64,000 nt of DNA from Streptomyces klenkii (lineage in GTDB: Bacteria; Actinomycetota; Actinomycetes; Streptomycetales; Streptomycetaceae): contig NZ_RBAM01000004.1 of NCBI RefSeq assembly GCF_003626645.1, positions 248,001 to 312,000 of the forward strand, read 5' to 3'. Shown piece by piece: positions 42,782 to 50,960 of this stretch (position 1 is its first letter; every line of letters starts with the position of its first letter). A program made the translations under genes and the position numbers. The notes under the pieces were generated by a model that saw nothing but the letters and a program-made list of their open reading frames with translations, made no database searches and was not told the DNA's origin.

Positions 42782-43219
42782 GTGACCACGTCCGCCACTG
42801 CCACCCCCGTCCTCCCCCTCACCACGGACGACGGCGATGCGCTCGTCGCCGCCGCCCGCCGGGCCGCGGACGAGCAGGGCGTACGGATCGCCGTGACCGT
42901 CCTCGACGCCGGCGGTCACCTGCTGGCCTTCCGCCGGGACGACCGCGCCGTGCTGATCGCGGGGGAGACCAGCACGCGCAAGGCCTTCACCGCGCTCCAG
43001 CTGGACGCGCCGACGCGTGACCTCGTCGACGCCGTCCGCCCCGACGGGCTCTTCCACACCCTGCCCACGGCCCTGGACCGCCCGCTGCTGTTCATCGCCG
43101 GGGGAGTGCCGCTGCACCGTGACGGCCGGCTCGTCGGCGCGATCGGCGTGGGCGGCGGGGCGCCCGACCAGGACCACGGCATCGCCCTGACCGCGATCGA
43201 GGCCGTACTGGGCGGCTGA
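42782..43219 (+). CDS. GlcG/HbpS family haem-binding-like protein
   Basis: The 145-residue product shows the GlcG/HbpS (DUF336) pattern: AARRAADEQGVRIAVTVLDA, GGHLLAFRRDDRA, and a glycine-rich end GRLVGAIGVGGGAPDQD. In S. reticuli HbpS binds haem and works with a two-component system, but many members are of unknown role, and no signal peptide is seen here. AGGAGA precedes the GTG. It follows the MFS gene on the same strand. Confidence 0.8.
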   Translation: MTTSATATPVLPLTTDDGDALVAAARRAADEQGVRIAVTVLDAGGHLLAFRRDDRAVLIAGETSTRKAFTALQLDAPTRDLVDAVRPDGLFHTLPTALDRPLLFIAGGVPLHRDGRLVGAIGVGGGAPDQDHGIALTAIEAVLGG

Positions 43220-43358
43220 CGCCCCGCATCGCCCTGCATCGTCTTGTACCGCCCCGCACCGGCCGGTGCACCGTAAGCGCAGGCCGGCGCACCGGCCCGG
43301 CACCGGCCGCGCACTATTCGCGTGTCCTCCGGTGCCGGGCCGCTTACGCTCGGGGACC

Positions 43359-43991
43359 GTGAGCAGACTGCATTTGTTCGACATGGACGGGACCCTCATG
43401 CACGGGTCCGCGGCGGCGATCGAGATATCCCGGCAGCTCGGGGTCGAGCCGGAGATCGCCGAACTGGAGCGGGCCTTCGCGGCCCGCGAGCTCGACCCGC
43501 CGCGCTTCGCCGAACTCGCCTGCGAGCTGTGGCGGGAACTCACCGAGGAACACATCACCGCGGCCTTCGACGGGGCTCCCTGGATGGCCGGGATCCGCGA
43601 CGTATGGGCGGAGATCCGGGCCCGCGGCGAGCGGTGCGCCGTGATTTCACTGTCCCCCGGCTTCTTCGTGGAGCGCCTGCTGACCTGGGGCGCCGACGCG
43701 GCCCACGGCTCGCTCTGGCCGACGGTGCCGTTCCGGGATCCGGTGGACCCGGCGGGGATCCTCGACGCGGGGGCGAAGGTGAGGATCGCGGACGAGCTCT
43801 GTGCGGAATTCGGCCTGACCCGCGCCGACTGCGTGGCCTACGGGGACTCGATGTCGGATTCTCAGCTGTTCTCCGCGGTCCCGGTCTCCGTGGCGGTGAA
43901 CGCGGACCACCACGTACGGGACATCGCGGTCCACGCGTATACGGGCCGGGACCTCAGAGAGGCGTACGAACTCGTCGGCGCCGCCTCGTAG
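43359..43991 (+). CDS. HAD family phosphatase (phosphoserine phosphatase-like)
   Basis: The 210-residue protein has HAD motif I FDMDGTLMHG at residues 7-16, motif II VISLSPGFF near residue 95, and motif IV YGDSMSDSQLFSA near residue 165. This is the HAD-IB layout of SerB-like phosphatases. The substrate is not certain. I prefer GTG 43359 because the protein then begins just before motif I; the frame is open further upstream to 43266 without conservation. Confidence 0.87.
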   Translation: MSRLHLFDMDGTLMHGSAAAIEISRQLGVEPEIAELERAFAARELDPPRFAELACELWRELTEEHITAAFDGAPWMAGIRDVWAEIRARGERCAVISLSPGFFVERLLTWGADAAHGSLWPTVPFRDPVDPAGILDAGAKVRIADELCAEFGLTRADCVAYGDSMSDSQLFSAVPVSVAVNADHHVRDIAVHAYTGRDLREAYELVGAAS

Positions 43992-44230
43992 CCCGCCCCT
44001 GAGGTCGGTCTCCGTGGGCAGGGGAGTGGTCGATGGGCAGGAGAGTCGTCGATCCTAGCCCCAACACCGCCTGCATCACTCGTACTTCCCGCGATTCGCG
44101 CGAAGCCCGCACAGAAGATGGCAAGCTGCGCAGCCTGAACAGCGACCCATGAGCAGAGCGGGGAATCGCGCGCGCTTTCCGGCTAGGACGGAAGCGCGAG
44201 GACGGACCGAGAGATGTTCGAGGCGAGACG
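43992..44230. other. Gap upstream of the flavohaemoglobin-like gene
   Basis: No gene is seen in 239 bp. The segment GGGCAGG(G/A)GAGTGGTCG occurs twice as a degenerate direct repeat near 44015-44052, and a GCGCGATTCGCGCG-like dyad lies near 44090. It should hold the promoter of the next gene. Confidence 0.4.
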
Positions 44231-45697
44231 ATGATGGACGCTCCCACCAGGTCGGCCGACGGCGGCCCGCACGGCAGAGGAAGCGACCGGGGCTGGTTCA
44301 CCCCCACGCAGCCGCCGGACGGAACCGGGGCCCATGCCCCGGCCGTTCCCCCGGCTCTTCCCCCCGCCCCCGCCCCTCCCCCTCCTCCCCCGCACGACCG
44401 GCAGCGGGCGCACGAACAGCAACAGGCGCACGAACACCGACAGGCGCACGTACAGAAACGGGCGCAGGTACAGCGACAGGCGCACGAACACCAGCGCCCG
44501 GCCGAGCCGCCGCCCGACCAGGGGTTCCGCCCCGCTCCGGACCCCGTCCCCGCGACCGGAGCGGCGCCGTCCCCCGACGCGTACGCCCTCCGCCGCACCC
44601 TGGCGGAGCTGGAACCCGTGGCTGACAAGGCCACTTCGTACTTCTACGCGCTGCTGTTCATACAGAACCCCGATCTTCGCGCCCTCTTCCCCGTGGCCAT
44701 GGACGCCCAGCGCGACCGCCTCTTCAAGGCGTTGCTGACCGCCGCCCGGCACGCGGACGACCCCGCCACCCTCACCGCCTACCTCTCCCGGCTCGGCCGC
44801 GGGCACAGGAAGTACGGCACCCGGCCCGAGCACTACCCCGCCGTCGGCGAGTGCCTGCTCGCCGCCTTAAGCCGCTACGCCCCGGATACCTGGAACGAGG
44901 CCACCGAAGCCGCCTGGGTGCGCACCTACACGGCGATCTCCCAGATCATGATCGACGCGGCCGCCGAGGACGAGGAGCAGTCCCCCGCCTGGTGGCAGGG
45001 CGAGATCGTCCGCCATGAGTTACGCACGCCGGACATCGCCGTCGTGACCGTACGGCCCGACCAGCCGTACCCCTTCCTCGCGGGTCAGTACACGACCCTA
45101 GAAACCCCCTGGTGGCCGCGCGTGTGGCGGCACTACTCCTTCTCCGCCGCGCCCCGTCCGGACGGGCTGCTCTCCTTCCACGTCAAGGCCGTGCCCGCCG
45201 GCTGGGTGTCCGGCGCCCTCGTCCACCGCGCCCGCCCGGGCGATGTCCTGCGGCTCGGTCCCCCCGCCGGTTCCATGATTGTGGACCACAGCACTGACAA
45301 CGGCCTGCTGTGCCTGGGCGGCGGCACCGGCATCGCCCCGATCAAGGCGCTGGTGGAGGACGTCGCCGAGCACGGCCGCTGCCGCCCCGTCGAGGTCTTC
45401 TACGGTGCGCGCCACGCCGGCGACCTCTACGACATCGACACCATGCTGCGGTTGCAGCGGGCGCACAACTGGCTGTCGGTGCGGCCGGTCGTCTCCGACG
45501 GCCCCACCCGCGGCCTGTGCGGCGAACTCCCCGCCATCGTGCGCCAGTACGGGCCCTGGCCCGCCTACGACGCCTACCTCTCCGGCCCGCCCGGGATGAT
45601 CCGCAGCGGTGTGGACACGCTGGTGGGCATCGGCATCCCCTCCCACCGCATCCGCCACGACGAGATCGGCGGCCTCATGGCGGCGGCACCGCGCTGA
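44231..45697 (+). CDS. Flavohaemoglobin-like globin-reductase with two TTA codons
   Basis: After a 115-residue Pro/Gln/His-rich extension comes a globin domain (about residues 118-255) with the proximal histidine candidate in RGHRKYGTRPEHYPAVGE. A ferredoxin-reductase domain follows with the FAD site WRHYSFSAAP and NAD-binding GGGTGIAPIKAL. This is the layout of nitric oxide dioxygenase flavohaemoglobins. TTA codons at 44867-44869 and 45020-45022 imply dependence on the bldA tRNA. The N-terminal stretch has repeats of QAHEHRQAH type. The true start may be downstream of the repeats; no strong Shine-Dalgarno sequence precedes ATG 44231. Confidence 0.85.
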   Translation: MMDAPTRSADGGPHGRGSDRGWFTPTQPPDGTGAHAPAVPPALPPAPAPPPPPPHDRQRAHEQQQAHEHRQAHVQKRAQVQRQAHEHQRPAEPPPDQGFRPAPDPVPATGAAPSPDAYALRRTLAELEPVADKATSYFYALLFIQNPDLRALFPVAMDAQRDRLFKALLTAARHADDPATLTAYLSRLGRGHRKYGTRPEHYPAVGECLLAALSRYAPDTWNEATEAAWVRTYTAISQIMIDAAAEDEEQSPAWWQGEIVRHELRTPDIAVVTVRPDQPYPFLAGQYTTLETPWWPRVWRHYSFSAAPRPDGLLSFHVKAVPAGWVSGALVHRARPGDVLRLGPPAGSMIVDHSTDNGLLCLGGGTGIAPIKALVEDVAEHGRCRPVEVFYGARHAGDLYDIDTMLRLQRAHNWLSVRPVVSDGPTRGLCGELPAIVRQYGPWPAYDAYLSGPPGMIRSGVDTLVGIGIPSHRIRHDEIGGLMAAAPR

Positions 45698-45751
45698 GAG
45701 GGCTGTGAAGGAAGAGGGACCAGTTGTGAAGGAAGAGGACTTAGGGACTTA

Positions 45752-45769
45752 GACGCCGTTTCTGATGGC
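45752..45769 (+). repeat. Left terminal inverted repeat of the IS
   Basis: GACGCCGTTTCTGATGGC, next to a TTA target duplication. Confidence 0.85.
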
Positions 45770-45851
45770 CAGTAGGGCAGGTCAAGGTACAGGCTCGGCC
45801 CAGTGAGCGCCTGTTGGGAACTGTGGTGCCAGCCCGGGGCGTTGGCCGGTC

Positions 45852-46175
45852 ATGGTGATGATGGCGGGTCTGCTGTTCATGACTGTGCTGGTGATCGTGC
45901 CGTTCATGTTCGCCTCGGTCCGGTACGTGCTCCTGCGATCGGGGCGTCCGTCCTGGCTGTGCCGCCGGCTGGCTGCGCGCGCTCCGCACGGCGGTGTCGG
46001 CCTGGGGGCCACGGTGACCGAGGAGCTGCACGCGTTCATGAATGCCAACAAGCGGGTGCAGATCGAGCAGCGGCAGGTGGAGCTGGTGCTGAGGGATGAC
46101 GTGCACGGTGGCGCGCCGCCGCGCACGGGTGTCGACCTGGACGCGGGGACTGCTGTGATCCGGCGACGCGGGTAG
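45852..46175 (+). CDS. DUF6191-like small membrane protein inside the IS
   Basis: The 107-residue product has an N-terminal hydrophobic span (MAGLLFMTVLVIVPFMFASV) and a C-terminal region with ELHAFMNANKRVQIEQRQVE and GAPPRTGVDLDAGTAVI, resembling the small Streptomyces DUF6191 proteins. Function is unknown. It lies between the left terminal repeat and the transposase gene, 9 bp from the transposase stop and convergent with it. Start codons cluster at 45852-45861 and no strong Shine-Dalgarno sequence is seen. Confidence 0.6.
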   Translation: MVMMAGLLFMTVLVIVPFMFASVRYVLLRSGRPSWLCRRLAARAPHGGVGLGATVTEELHAFMNANKRVQIEQRQVELVLRDDVHGGAPPRTGVDLDAGTAVIRRRG

Positions 46176-46184
46176 CTCCCGGCT

Positions 46185-46691
46185 TCACGAGGTGAGCCGG
46201 CGGTAGCCGATGAGGGCTGCCGCTATGCCGACGAAGGCCAGGAAGTGCTCCGGTTTGCGCTCGTAGCGGCGGTGCAGACGTCGGCAGCCCGCCAGCCACG
46301 ACACGGTTCTCTCCACGACCCACCGGTGCCGGCCCAGCCGGTGAGAGGGTTCAATGCCCTTGCGTGCGATGCGGTGCGTGATGCCGCGCGAGCGGAGCCA
46401 TCTGCGCAGGTGGCGGTAGTCGTATCCCTTGTCGGCATAGAGTTTGCCGGGCCGGCGCCGTCGTGGGCCGCGCCGGGAGCGGATCGGCGGGATACCGCGA
46501 ACGAGCGGCATGAGCGCCTGGCTGTCGTGCAGATTAGCGGCTGAGATTCCGAGCGATAGAGGTAGCCCCTTCCGGTCCGTGAGCAGGTGGACCTTCGATC
46601 CGTTCTTGCCGCGATCGGTCGGATTCGGTCCGGTCAGCGGCCCCCTTTTGCGGCCCGGATACTCACCGAGTCGATCGCACAGCGAGACCAA
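46185..46691 (-). CDS. IS5-family transposase, second frame (ORFB)
   Basis: This frame carries the second aspartate (NLHDSQALMP) and the glutamate (WVVERTVSWLAG) of the DDE catalytic triad. It ends YERKPEHFLAFVGIAAALIG. It is read by a -1 slip from the first frame at AAAAGGGGG on the minus strand (complement of 46641-46649). The ATG at 46691 overlaps the first frame and could allow separate translation, but the protein would lack the first catalytic Asp. Confidence 0.85.
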   Translation of the reverse strand: MVSLCDRLGEYPGRKRGPLTGPNPTDRGKNGSKVHLLTDRKGLPLSLGISAANLHDSQALMPLVRGIPPIRSRRGPRRRRPGKLYADKGYDYRHLRRWLRSRGITHRIARKGIEPSHRLGRHRWVVERTVSWLAGCRRLHRRYERKPEHFLAFVGIAAALIGYRRLTS

Positions 46692-46993
46692 TCCAGCTCA
46701 CCGCGGGCGCCCAGCTCATCGAGGATGACGCGATGGAGCCGGGCCCATACCCGCTCCCGGCTCCACTGGGCGAAGCGCCGGTAGACCGTGGGCCAGCACG
46801 GGCCGAACACCGGCGGCAGCTGCCGCCAGGTGCAGCCCGAAGTTGCAACAAAGATGATCGCCGTCAGCACCTCACGGTCCTCGGCCCGCCGTTTACCCCC
46901 GCCCTGCGGGCGGATCACCTCCGTCGGCGGCACCACCCGCCGGAACAGCTCCCACAACTCGTCCGGCACCAGCCGCTCGGCAAGGCTCACCAC
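46634..46993 (-). CDS. IS5-family transposase, first frame (ORFA)
   Basis: The 119-residue product has the N-terminal transposase region (ELFRRVVPPTEVIRPQGGG, FVATSGCTWRQLPPVFGP) and the first catalytic Asp in SRCAIDSVSIRA. The frame stops at TGA 46636-46634, just after the A-run where a -1 frameshift would join it to ORFB. This is the usual design of the IS5 two-frame group. Confidence 0.85.
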   Translation of the reverse strand: MVSLAERLVPDELWELFRRVVPPTEVIRPQGGGKRRAEDREVLTAIIFVATSGCTWRQLPPVFGPCWPTVYRRFAQWSRERVWARLHRVILDELGARGELDWSRCAIDSVSIRAAKGGR

Positions 46994-47016
46994 GCATGAA
47001 CCAACGAGCGCGAACA

Positions 47017-47034
47017 GCCATCAGAAACGGTGTC
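47017..47034 (-). repeat. Right terminal inverted repeat of the IS
   Basis: Read on the minus strand: GACACCGTTTCTGATGGC, one difference from the left repeat. Confidence 0.85.
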
Positions 47035-47041
47035 TTAGGGG

Positions 47042-47557
47042 CTACCCCAGGTCGTCCGCCAGCAGCGCCCGTACGCCCTCGATGTTCGCGTCGAGGTAGG
47101 CGCGCAGCGACGGGGGCACCAGCTCCACCGACGCGATTCCGGCCCGCGTGAAGGGGATCCGCACCACCTCGTACGTCCCGCGAGGCTCGTCCACTTCGGG
47201 GCCGTGGCGCATCGAGAGGTCCATGGAGGCCAGCCGGCAGACGAAGAAGTGCTGCACTTTGACGCCGTGGGCGGCGTGGTGCAGCGAGTGCGTGACGGTG
47301 TCGACGAAGGCGGGGACGACGTCGACGACCTTGGCGCCGAGCTCCTCGTCGACCTCGCGGTGGAGCGCGGCGACGACCGTGGTGTCCTCCGGCTCCATGC
47401 CGCCGCCGGGCGTGATCCAGTACGGCGCCTGTCCGGGCTTGGTGCGCTTGATCAGGATCATCTCCAGGGCGGCGTGGGGCCCGGGATCGCCGCCGCTGTC
47501 GAGGAGGATGGCGCGGGCGGTGCGCTTGACCACTGGACGTTCGGTCATAGGGGACAT
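47042..47557 (-). CDS. NUDIX hydrolase
   Basis: The 171-residue protein has the NUDIX box GGGMEPEDTTVVAALHREVD followed by EELGA, conforming to GX5EX7REUXEEXGU. NUDIX enzymes split nucleoside diphosphates linked to another group; the substrate is unknown. The IS inserted 4 bp beyond its 3' end, so the gene appears intact. ATG 47548 is an alternative start. Confidence 0.88.
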   Translation of the reverse strand: MSPMTERPVVKRTARAILLDSGGDPGPHAALEMILIKRTKPGQAPYWITPGGGMEPEDTTVVAALHREVDEELGAKVVDVVPAFVDTVTHSLHHAAHGVKVQHFFVCRLASMDLSMRHGPEVDEPRGTYEVVRIPFTRAGIASVELVPPSLRAYLDANIEGVRALLADDLG

Positions 47558-47602
47558 CTGCCGCGTAGGGCGGTCGGTGAAACCCCTGGCGGCAACCCTT
47601 TC

Positions 47603-48505
47603 TCACCAGGAAACGGCAGCGCGCAGCAGCCACTCGTGTGCCCGGGCGAGGTGCGGGTGGGCCAGTGTGCCGGTCCGTACGACGAGGAAATAGGTGCGCA
47701 GCGGGGGGACGGGCGGGTCGAGGAGGGCGACGAGCTCGCCGGTGTCGAGGGCGTCCGCGCACAGGTAGCGGGGCAGCACGCCGATCCCGGCGCCCGCGGC
47801 GACGCAGGAGAGGACGGCCCGCAGGTCGGGGACGACGACGCTGCCCGAGGCGACGGGTTCGGTGTCGAAGACGGCGGCCCAGTAGCGGGTGACGAGCGGC
47901 AGGGTCTCGTGGACCTCGACCACGGGCAGGTGCTCCAGGGCCCGTACGCCCTTGTCGCGCACGACGGCCGGCCCGCCCAGCCGCGCCGCCCAGCGCGGCG
48001 CCGCGACGAGGACGTGCTCCTCGTCGCAGAGCGGGGTGGCGGTCAGCAGCCGCCCGCGCGGGCGCGCGGTGGTGATCGCGAGGTCGTGGTGGCCGGCGGA
48101 CAGGCTCTCGAAGAGCTCGTCGGAGGTGCCGTGGGCGGCGCGCACGGTCAGGCCCTGCGCGATGAGGGGGGTGAGCGCGGGGAGGGCGCGCAGGCCGGTG
48201 AACTCGGGAGGGCCGGCGAGGTGGAGCGTCCGGTTCGGCGTCCCCTCCACCTCGTCGATGCCCGCCTCGGTGATCTCCAGGAGTGCGTCGACGTGCGGCG
48301 CGATCTTGTGGGCCAGTTCCTCGCCGGTGGTGGTGGGGCGCACGCCGCGGGCCAGACGGAGGAAGAGGGGGCGGCCCAACTGCGTCTCCAGCGTGCGGAT
48401 CTGGCCGGTGACGGCGGGCTGGGAGAGACCGAGGAGGGCCGCGGCGCGGGTGAAGGACCCGGCCCGGTGCACCGTGACGAACGTGCGCAGCAGGGCCAGA
48501 TCCAT
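47603..48505 (-). CDS. LysR family transcriptional regulator
   Basis: The 300-residue protein begins MDLALLRTFVTVHRAGSF and has the LysR helix-turn-helix AALLGLSQPAVTGQIRTLE and a substrate-binding domain. I chose ATG 48505 because AGGGGAGA lies just upstream and it is the usual LysR start; the frame is open further to 48604. An AT-rich CTATAAATAAGTCGATAG at about 48545-48562 upstream has the T-N11-A shape of a LysR box and may be its own operator. Confidence 0.9.
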   Translation of the reverse strand: MDLALLRTFVTVHRAGSFTRAAALLGLSQPAVTGQIRTLETQLGRPLFLRLARGVRPTTTGEELAHKIAPHVDALLEITEAGIDEVEGTPNRTLHLAGPPEFTGLRALPALTPLIAQGLTVRAAHGTSDELFESLSAGHHDLAITTARPRGRLLTATPLCDEEHVLVAAPRWAARLGGPAVVRDKGVRALEHLPVVEVHETLPLVTRYWAAVFDTEPVASGSVVVPDLRAVLSCVAAGAGIGVLPRYLCADALDTGELVALLDPPVPPLRTYFLVVRTGTLAHPHLARAHEWLLRAAVSW

Positions 48506-48731
48506 GCCGTCTCCCCTGACTCGGTGCTTGCCGGCCGTAGGGGAACTATAAATAAGTCGATAGGGCTGTGTCGCCGGTGTGATTGGACACTGACGCAGAG
48601 TCAACTAGCCTTGACCGGGTGGTCATTCGTGCGGGGGGTCGCACGTCCGGCCACGACGGCTCGAGTCAAGAGGGGGGAGACTCGAGCCGTCCTTACGGGG
48701 ACGGGCCGTTCCGTCTGCGGGTCGCTTCGCC
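48506..48731. other. Gap between lysR and the cystathionine-lyase-type gene
   Basis: The gap contains the AT-rich LysR-box-like sequence near 48545-48562 and a strong hairpin at 48656-48690. No gene is seen. Confidence 0.5.
48656..48690 (-). terminator. Hairpin terminator after the cystathionine-lyase-type gene
   Basis: ACGGCTCGAGTC (48656-48667) and GACTCGAGCCGT (48679-48690) form a perfect 12-bp stem around an 11-base loop, 42 bp beyond the minus-strand stop at 48732. Confidence 0.8.
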
Positions 48732-49868
48732 TTACGGACGGGCCGCTTCATCCAGCGCCGCGAGCACGTCCGCGACGAGGTCCGCCGTGTCCTCGACGCC
48801 CACCGAGAAGCGGATGAACCCCTCCGGCACGGCGTCGCCGCCCCACCGCCCGCGCCGCTCCGCCGTCGACCGCACGCCGCCGAAGCTTGTCGCTTCGTCG
48901 ACGAGCCGCAGGGCGGTCAGGAAGCGCTCGGCGTGCACCCGGCCGGGCAGGACGAACGAAACCACGCAGCCGAAGCGCCCGCCGCGCATCTGCCGCAGGG
49001 CGAGCGCGTGGGCGGGGTCGGTGGGCAGCCCGGGGTGGCGCAGGCCGGTCACTTCGGGCCGGTTGCGCAGGGCTTCGGCGAGGGCGAGCGCGGTGGCCGC
49101 CTGCCGGTCCACGCGCAGGTGCAGTGTCGCCAGGGAGCGGTGCGCCAGCCAGGCCTCCATCGGGCCGGGGATCGCGCCGGCGACCTTGCGCCAGTCCCGT
49201 ACGGCCGCGGTGAGCCGTGGGTCGCGTGCGGCGACGTAGCCCAGGAGGAGATCGCCGTGGCCGGTGAGGGCCTTGGTGCCGCTGGCTACGGAGAAGTCGG
49301 CGCCCAGTTCGAGGGGCCGCTGGCCGAGCGGGGTGGGGAGGGTGTTGTCGACGGCGACGAGCGCGCCGTGGCGGTGGGCGGCGTCGGCGAGGCGGCGGAT
49401 GTCGCACACGTCGAGGCCGGGGTTGGAGGGCGATTCGAGCCACAGCAGCCGCGCCCCGTCCAGCGCGGCGAGCTGTGCGTCCCCGGCGGTCGGGGCGGTG
49501 CGCACGGCGACGCCGAACGCCTCCAGGCGGTCGCGCAGCGCGGGCAGCAGCTGATAGCCGTCCGAGGGGAGGACCGCCGTGTCGCCGGGCCGCAGCTGGG
49601 AGAAGAGCACGGCGGAGATCGCGGCCATCCCGGAGGGGAAGGCGACCGCCTCCGCCGCCGGGCCGGGGCCGTCCGGGGTCTCCAGCGCGGCGATGGCCCT
49701 CTCCAGGGCGGCCCAGGTGGGGTTGGCCTCCCGGCCGTACGTGTACGGGCCGGAGACCTCGCCCGGGAGGTGGTAGTGGGCGGCGAAGGCCGGGCCGGGG
49801 AGCGCGGGCTCGTTCGCCCGCGGTTCCGGCAGGCCCGCTCGTACGGCCCGGGTGCCGTCGCCTGTCAT
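48732..49868 (-). CDS. Cystathionine gamma-lyase/synthase family PLP enzyme
   Basis: The 378-residue protein belongs to the Cys/Met metabolism PLP family: YTYGREANPTWAALERAIA near the N-terminus, AVAFPSGMAAISAVLFS, the PLP aspartate in HGALVAVDNTLPTPLGQRP, and the PLP lysine in SVASGTKALTGHGDLL. Which reaction it performs (lyase, synthase or methionine lyase) cannot be decided. AAGGAG precedes the ATG. A LysR gene lies downstream on the same strand. Confidence 0.88.
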   Translation of the reverse strand: MTGDGTRAVRAGLPEPRANEPALPGPAFAAHYHLPGEVSGPYTYGREANPTWAALERAIAALETPDGPGPAAEAVAFPSGMAAISAVLFSQLRPGDTAVLPSDGYQLLPALRDRLEAFGVAVRTAPTAGDAQLAALDGARLLWLESPSNPGLDVCDIRRLADAAHRHGALVAVDNTLPTPLGQRPLELGADFSVASGTKALTGHGDLLLGYVAARDPRLTAAVRDWRKVAGAIPGPMEAWLAHRSLATLHLRVDRQAATALALAEALRNRPEVTGLRHPGLPTDPAHALALRQMRGGRFGCVVSFVLPGRVHAERFLTALRLVDEATSFGGVRSTAERRGRWGGDAVPEGFIRFSVGVEDTADLVADVLAALDEAARP

Positions 49869-50010
49869 CGGCTGCTCCTTCTTCGTCCTCGTCCGTTCGT
49901 TCCGGTCGTAACGGTTGTTCCGTTCGTTCGGTCCGTCGTCCGCCGCGTCGTCTGTCGCGCTGTCCGCTGCGTCGTCGGCCGAGACGTCCGCCGAGTCGTC
50001 CGTCGCCGGG
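49869..50010. repeat. Low-complexity CGT/CGTC-rich gap
   Basis: These 142 bp between two minus-strand genes consist largely of short repeated CGTTCGTTC and CGTCGTC-like motifs. No gene or hairpin was recognised. Confidence 0.5.
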
Positions 50011-50391
50011 TCAGTCCTTCTCGTCCGGCAGGATCACGTGCATCGCCCACGCCACGATCGAGATGATCACGCCGCCGATCAGGGCGTTCCAGAACCCGTC
50101 GACATGGAAGGCGAGCCCCAGCTCCTTGGCGATCCACGAGGTCAGCAACAGCATCAGCGCGTTGATCACGAGCGTGATGAGGCCGAGGGTAAGGATGAAC
50201 AGCGGGAAGGACAGCAGCTTCACCACGGGCTTGACGATGAAGTTGACCACGCCGAAGACGAGCGCGACGAGGATCAGCGTGAGCACCTTGCGCGCGGTGT
50301 TCTCACCGGAGAGCGTGATGCCCTTGAGCAGCCAGATGGCGACCGCCAGGGCCGCCGCGTTGGCGATCGTCTTGACTACGAAATTCTTCAT
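50011..50391 (-). CDS. Phage holin family 4-like membrane protein
   Basis: The 126-residue protein has four hydrophobic spans (AALAVAIWLLKGITL, VLTLILVALVFGVVNFIV, LLSFPLFILTLGLITLVI, and NALIGGVIISIVAWAMHVIL). This matches the mycobacterial 4-TMS phage holin superfamily (Pfam PF04020), which is widespread in bacteria and not evidence of a prophage. Function is unknown. It is divergent from a cupin gene. Confidence 0.85.
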   Translation of the reverse strand: MKNFVVKTIANAAALAVAIWLLKGITLSGENTARKVLTLILVALVFGVVNFIVKPVVKLLSFPLFILTLGLITLVINALMLLLTSWIAKELGLAFHVDGFWNALIGGVIISIVAWAMHVILPDEKD

Positions 50392-50494
50392 GGTGAGATC
50401 GTTGCAGACGCGCCCGGTCCGGCGCGGATCAGCACAGTCGGCGGCCGGCGCACGGACCGGTCACGGACGAGGAGCGGCAAGAGGTGGACGGTAG

Positions 50495-50812
50495 ATGAAG
50501 GCCTTCCGGCTGGATGAACTGGAGGGTGAGCGCCTCGCGAACGACGGTGCGTACCTCCAGTTCCTGCGCGAGCGGAACATGTCGGTCGGGCTCTACGCGC
50601 TCGACGCGGGGCAGATGGACCCGCAGACCCCGCACGCCCAGGACGAGGTGTACGTGGTGATGAGCGGCCGGGCGTCGATCACCGTGGGGGAGGAGACGAC
50701 GCAGGTGGGGCGGGGGAGCGTGGTGTACGTACCGGCCGGGGAGACGCACCGCTTCCACCACGTCAGCGAGCCTCTGAGGGTTCTGGTGGTCTTCTCTCCC
50801 CCCGAGAGCTGA
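50495..50812 (+). CDS. Small cupin domain protein
   Basis: The 105-residue product has a single cupin barrel with metal-ligand motifs: TPHAQDEVYVVMSGRASI (His and Glu of motif 1) and PAGETHRFHHVSE (motif 2). The metal and substrate are unknown. AGAGGTGG precedes the ATG. Confidence 0.85.
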   Translation: MKAFRLDELEGERLANDGAYLQFLRERNMSVGLYALDAGQMDPQTPHAQDEVYVVMSGRASITVGEETTQVGRGSVVYVPAGETHRFHHVSEPLRVLVVFSPPES

Positions 50813-50960
50813 GGGTCCGCCCCGGGAACCCGTAGGGGGACGTTCAGGGGTCGGCAGGGGCTGCGGGGCCCCGTCCGGGCCCCTGCCCGTCCTAGCATCG
50901 AATCAAGGCCGGAGCAGTCGGGCTCCGGAACCACGAAGCGGAAAGCAGGGGACGAACGAC

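Larger units (their letters stand above)
45749..47037. mobile_element. IS5-family insertion sequence with passenger gene
   Basis: The element itself spans 45752-47034 (1,283 bp). Its 18-bp terminal inverted repeats (45752-45769 and 47017-47034) match at 17 of 18 positions. The trinucleotide TTA flanks both ends (45749-45751 and 47035-47037), the expected 3-bp target duplication of many IS5 members. It encodes a two-frame transposase on the minus strand and, unusually, a small gene on the plus strand inside the repeats. Confidence 0.85.

Noticed and set aside
45175..45188. Possible further parS in the flavohaemoglobin gene (TCCACGTCAAG)
   Set aside because: The sequence is not palindromic and matches parS only in part; it encodes normal reductase residues.
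50011..50391. Holin-like gene considered as a sign of a prophage
   Set aside because: No other phage genes lie nearby, and this 4-span family is common in bacterial chromosomes.
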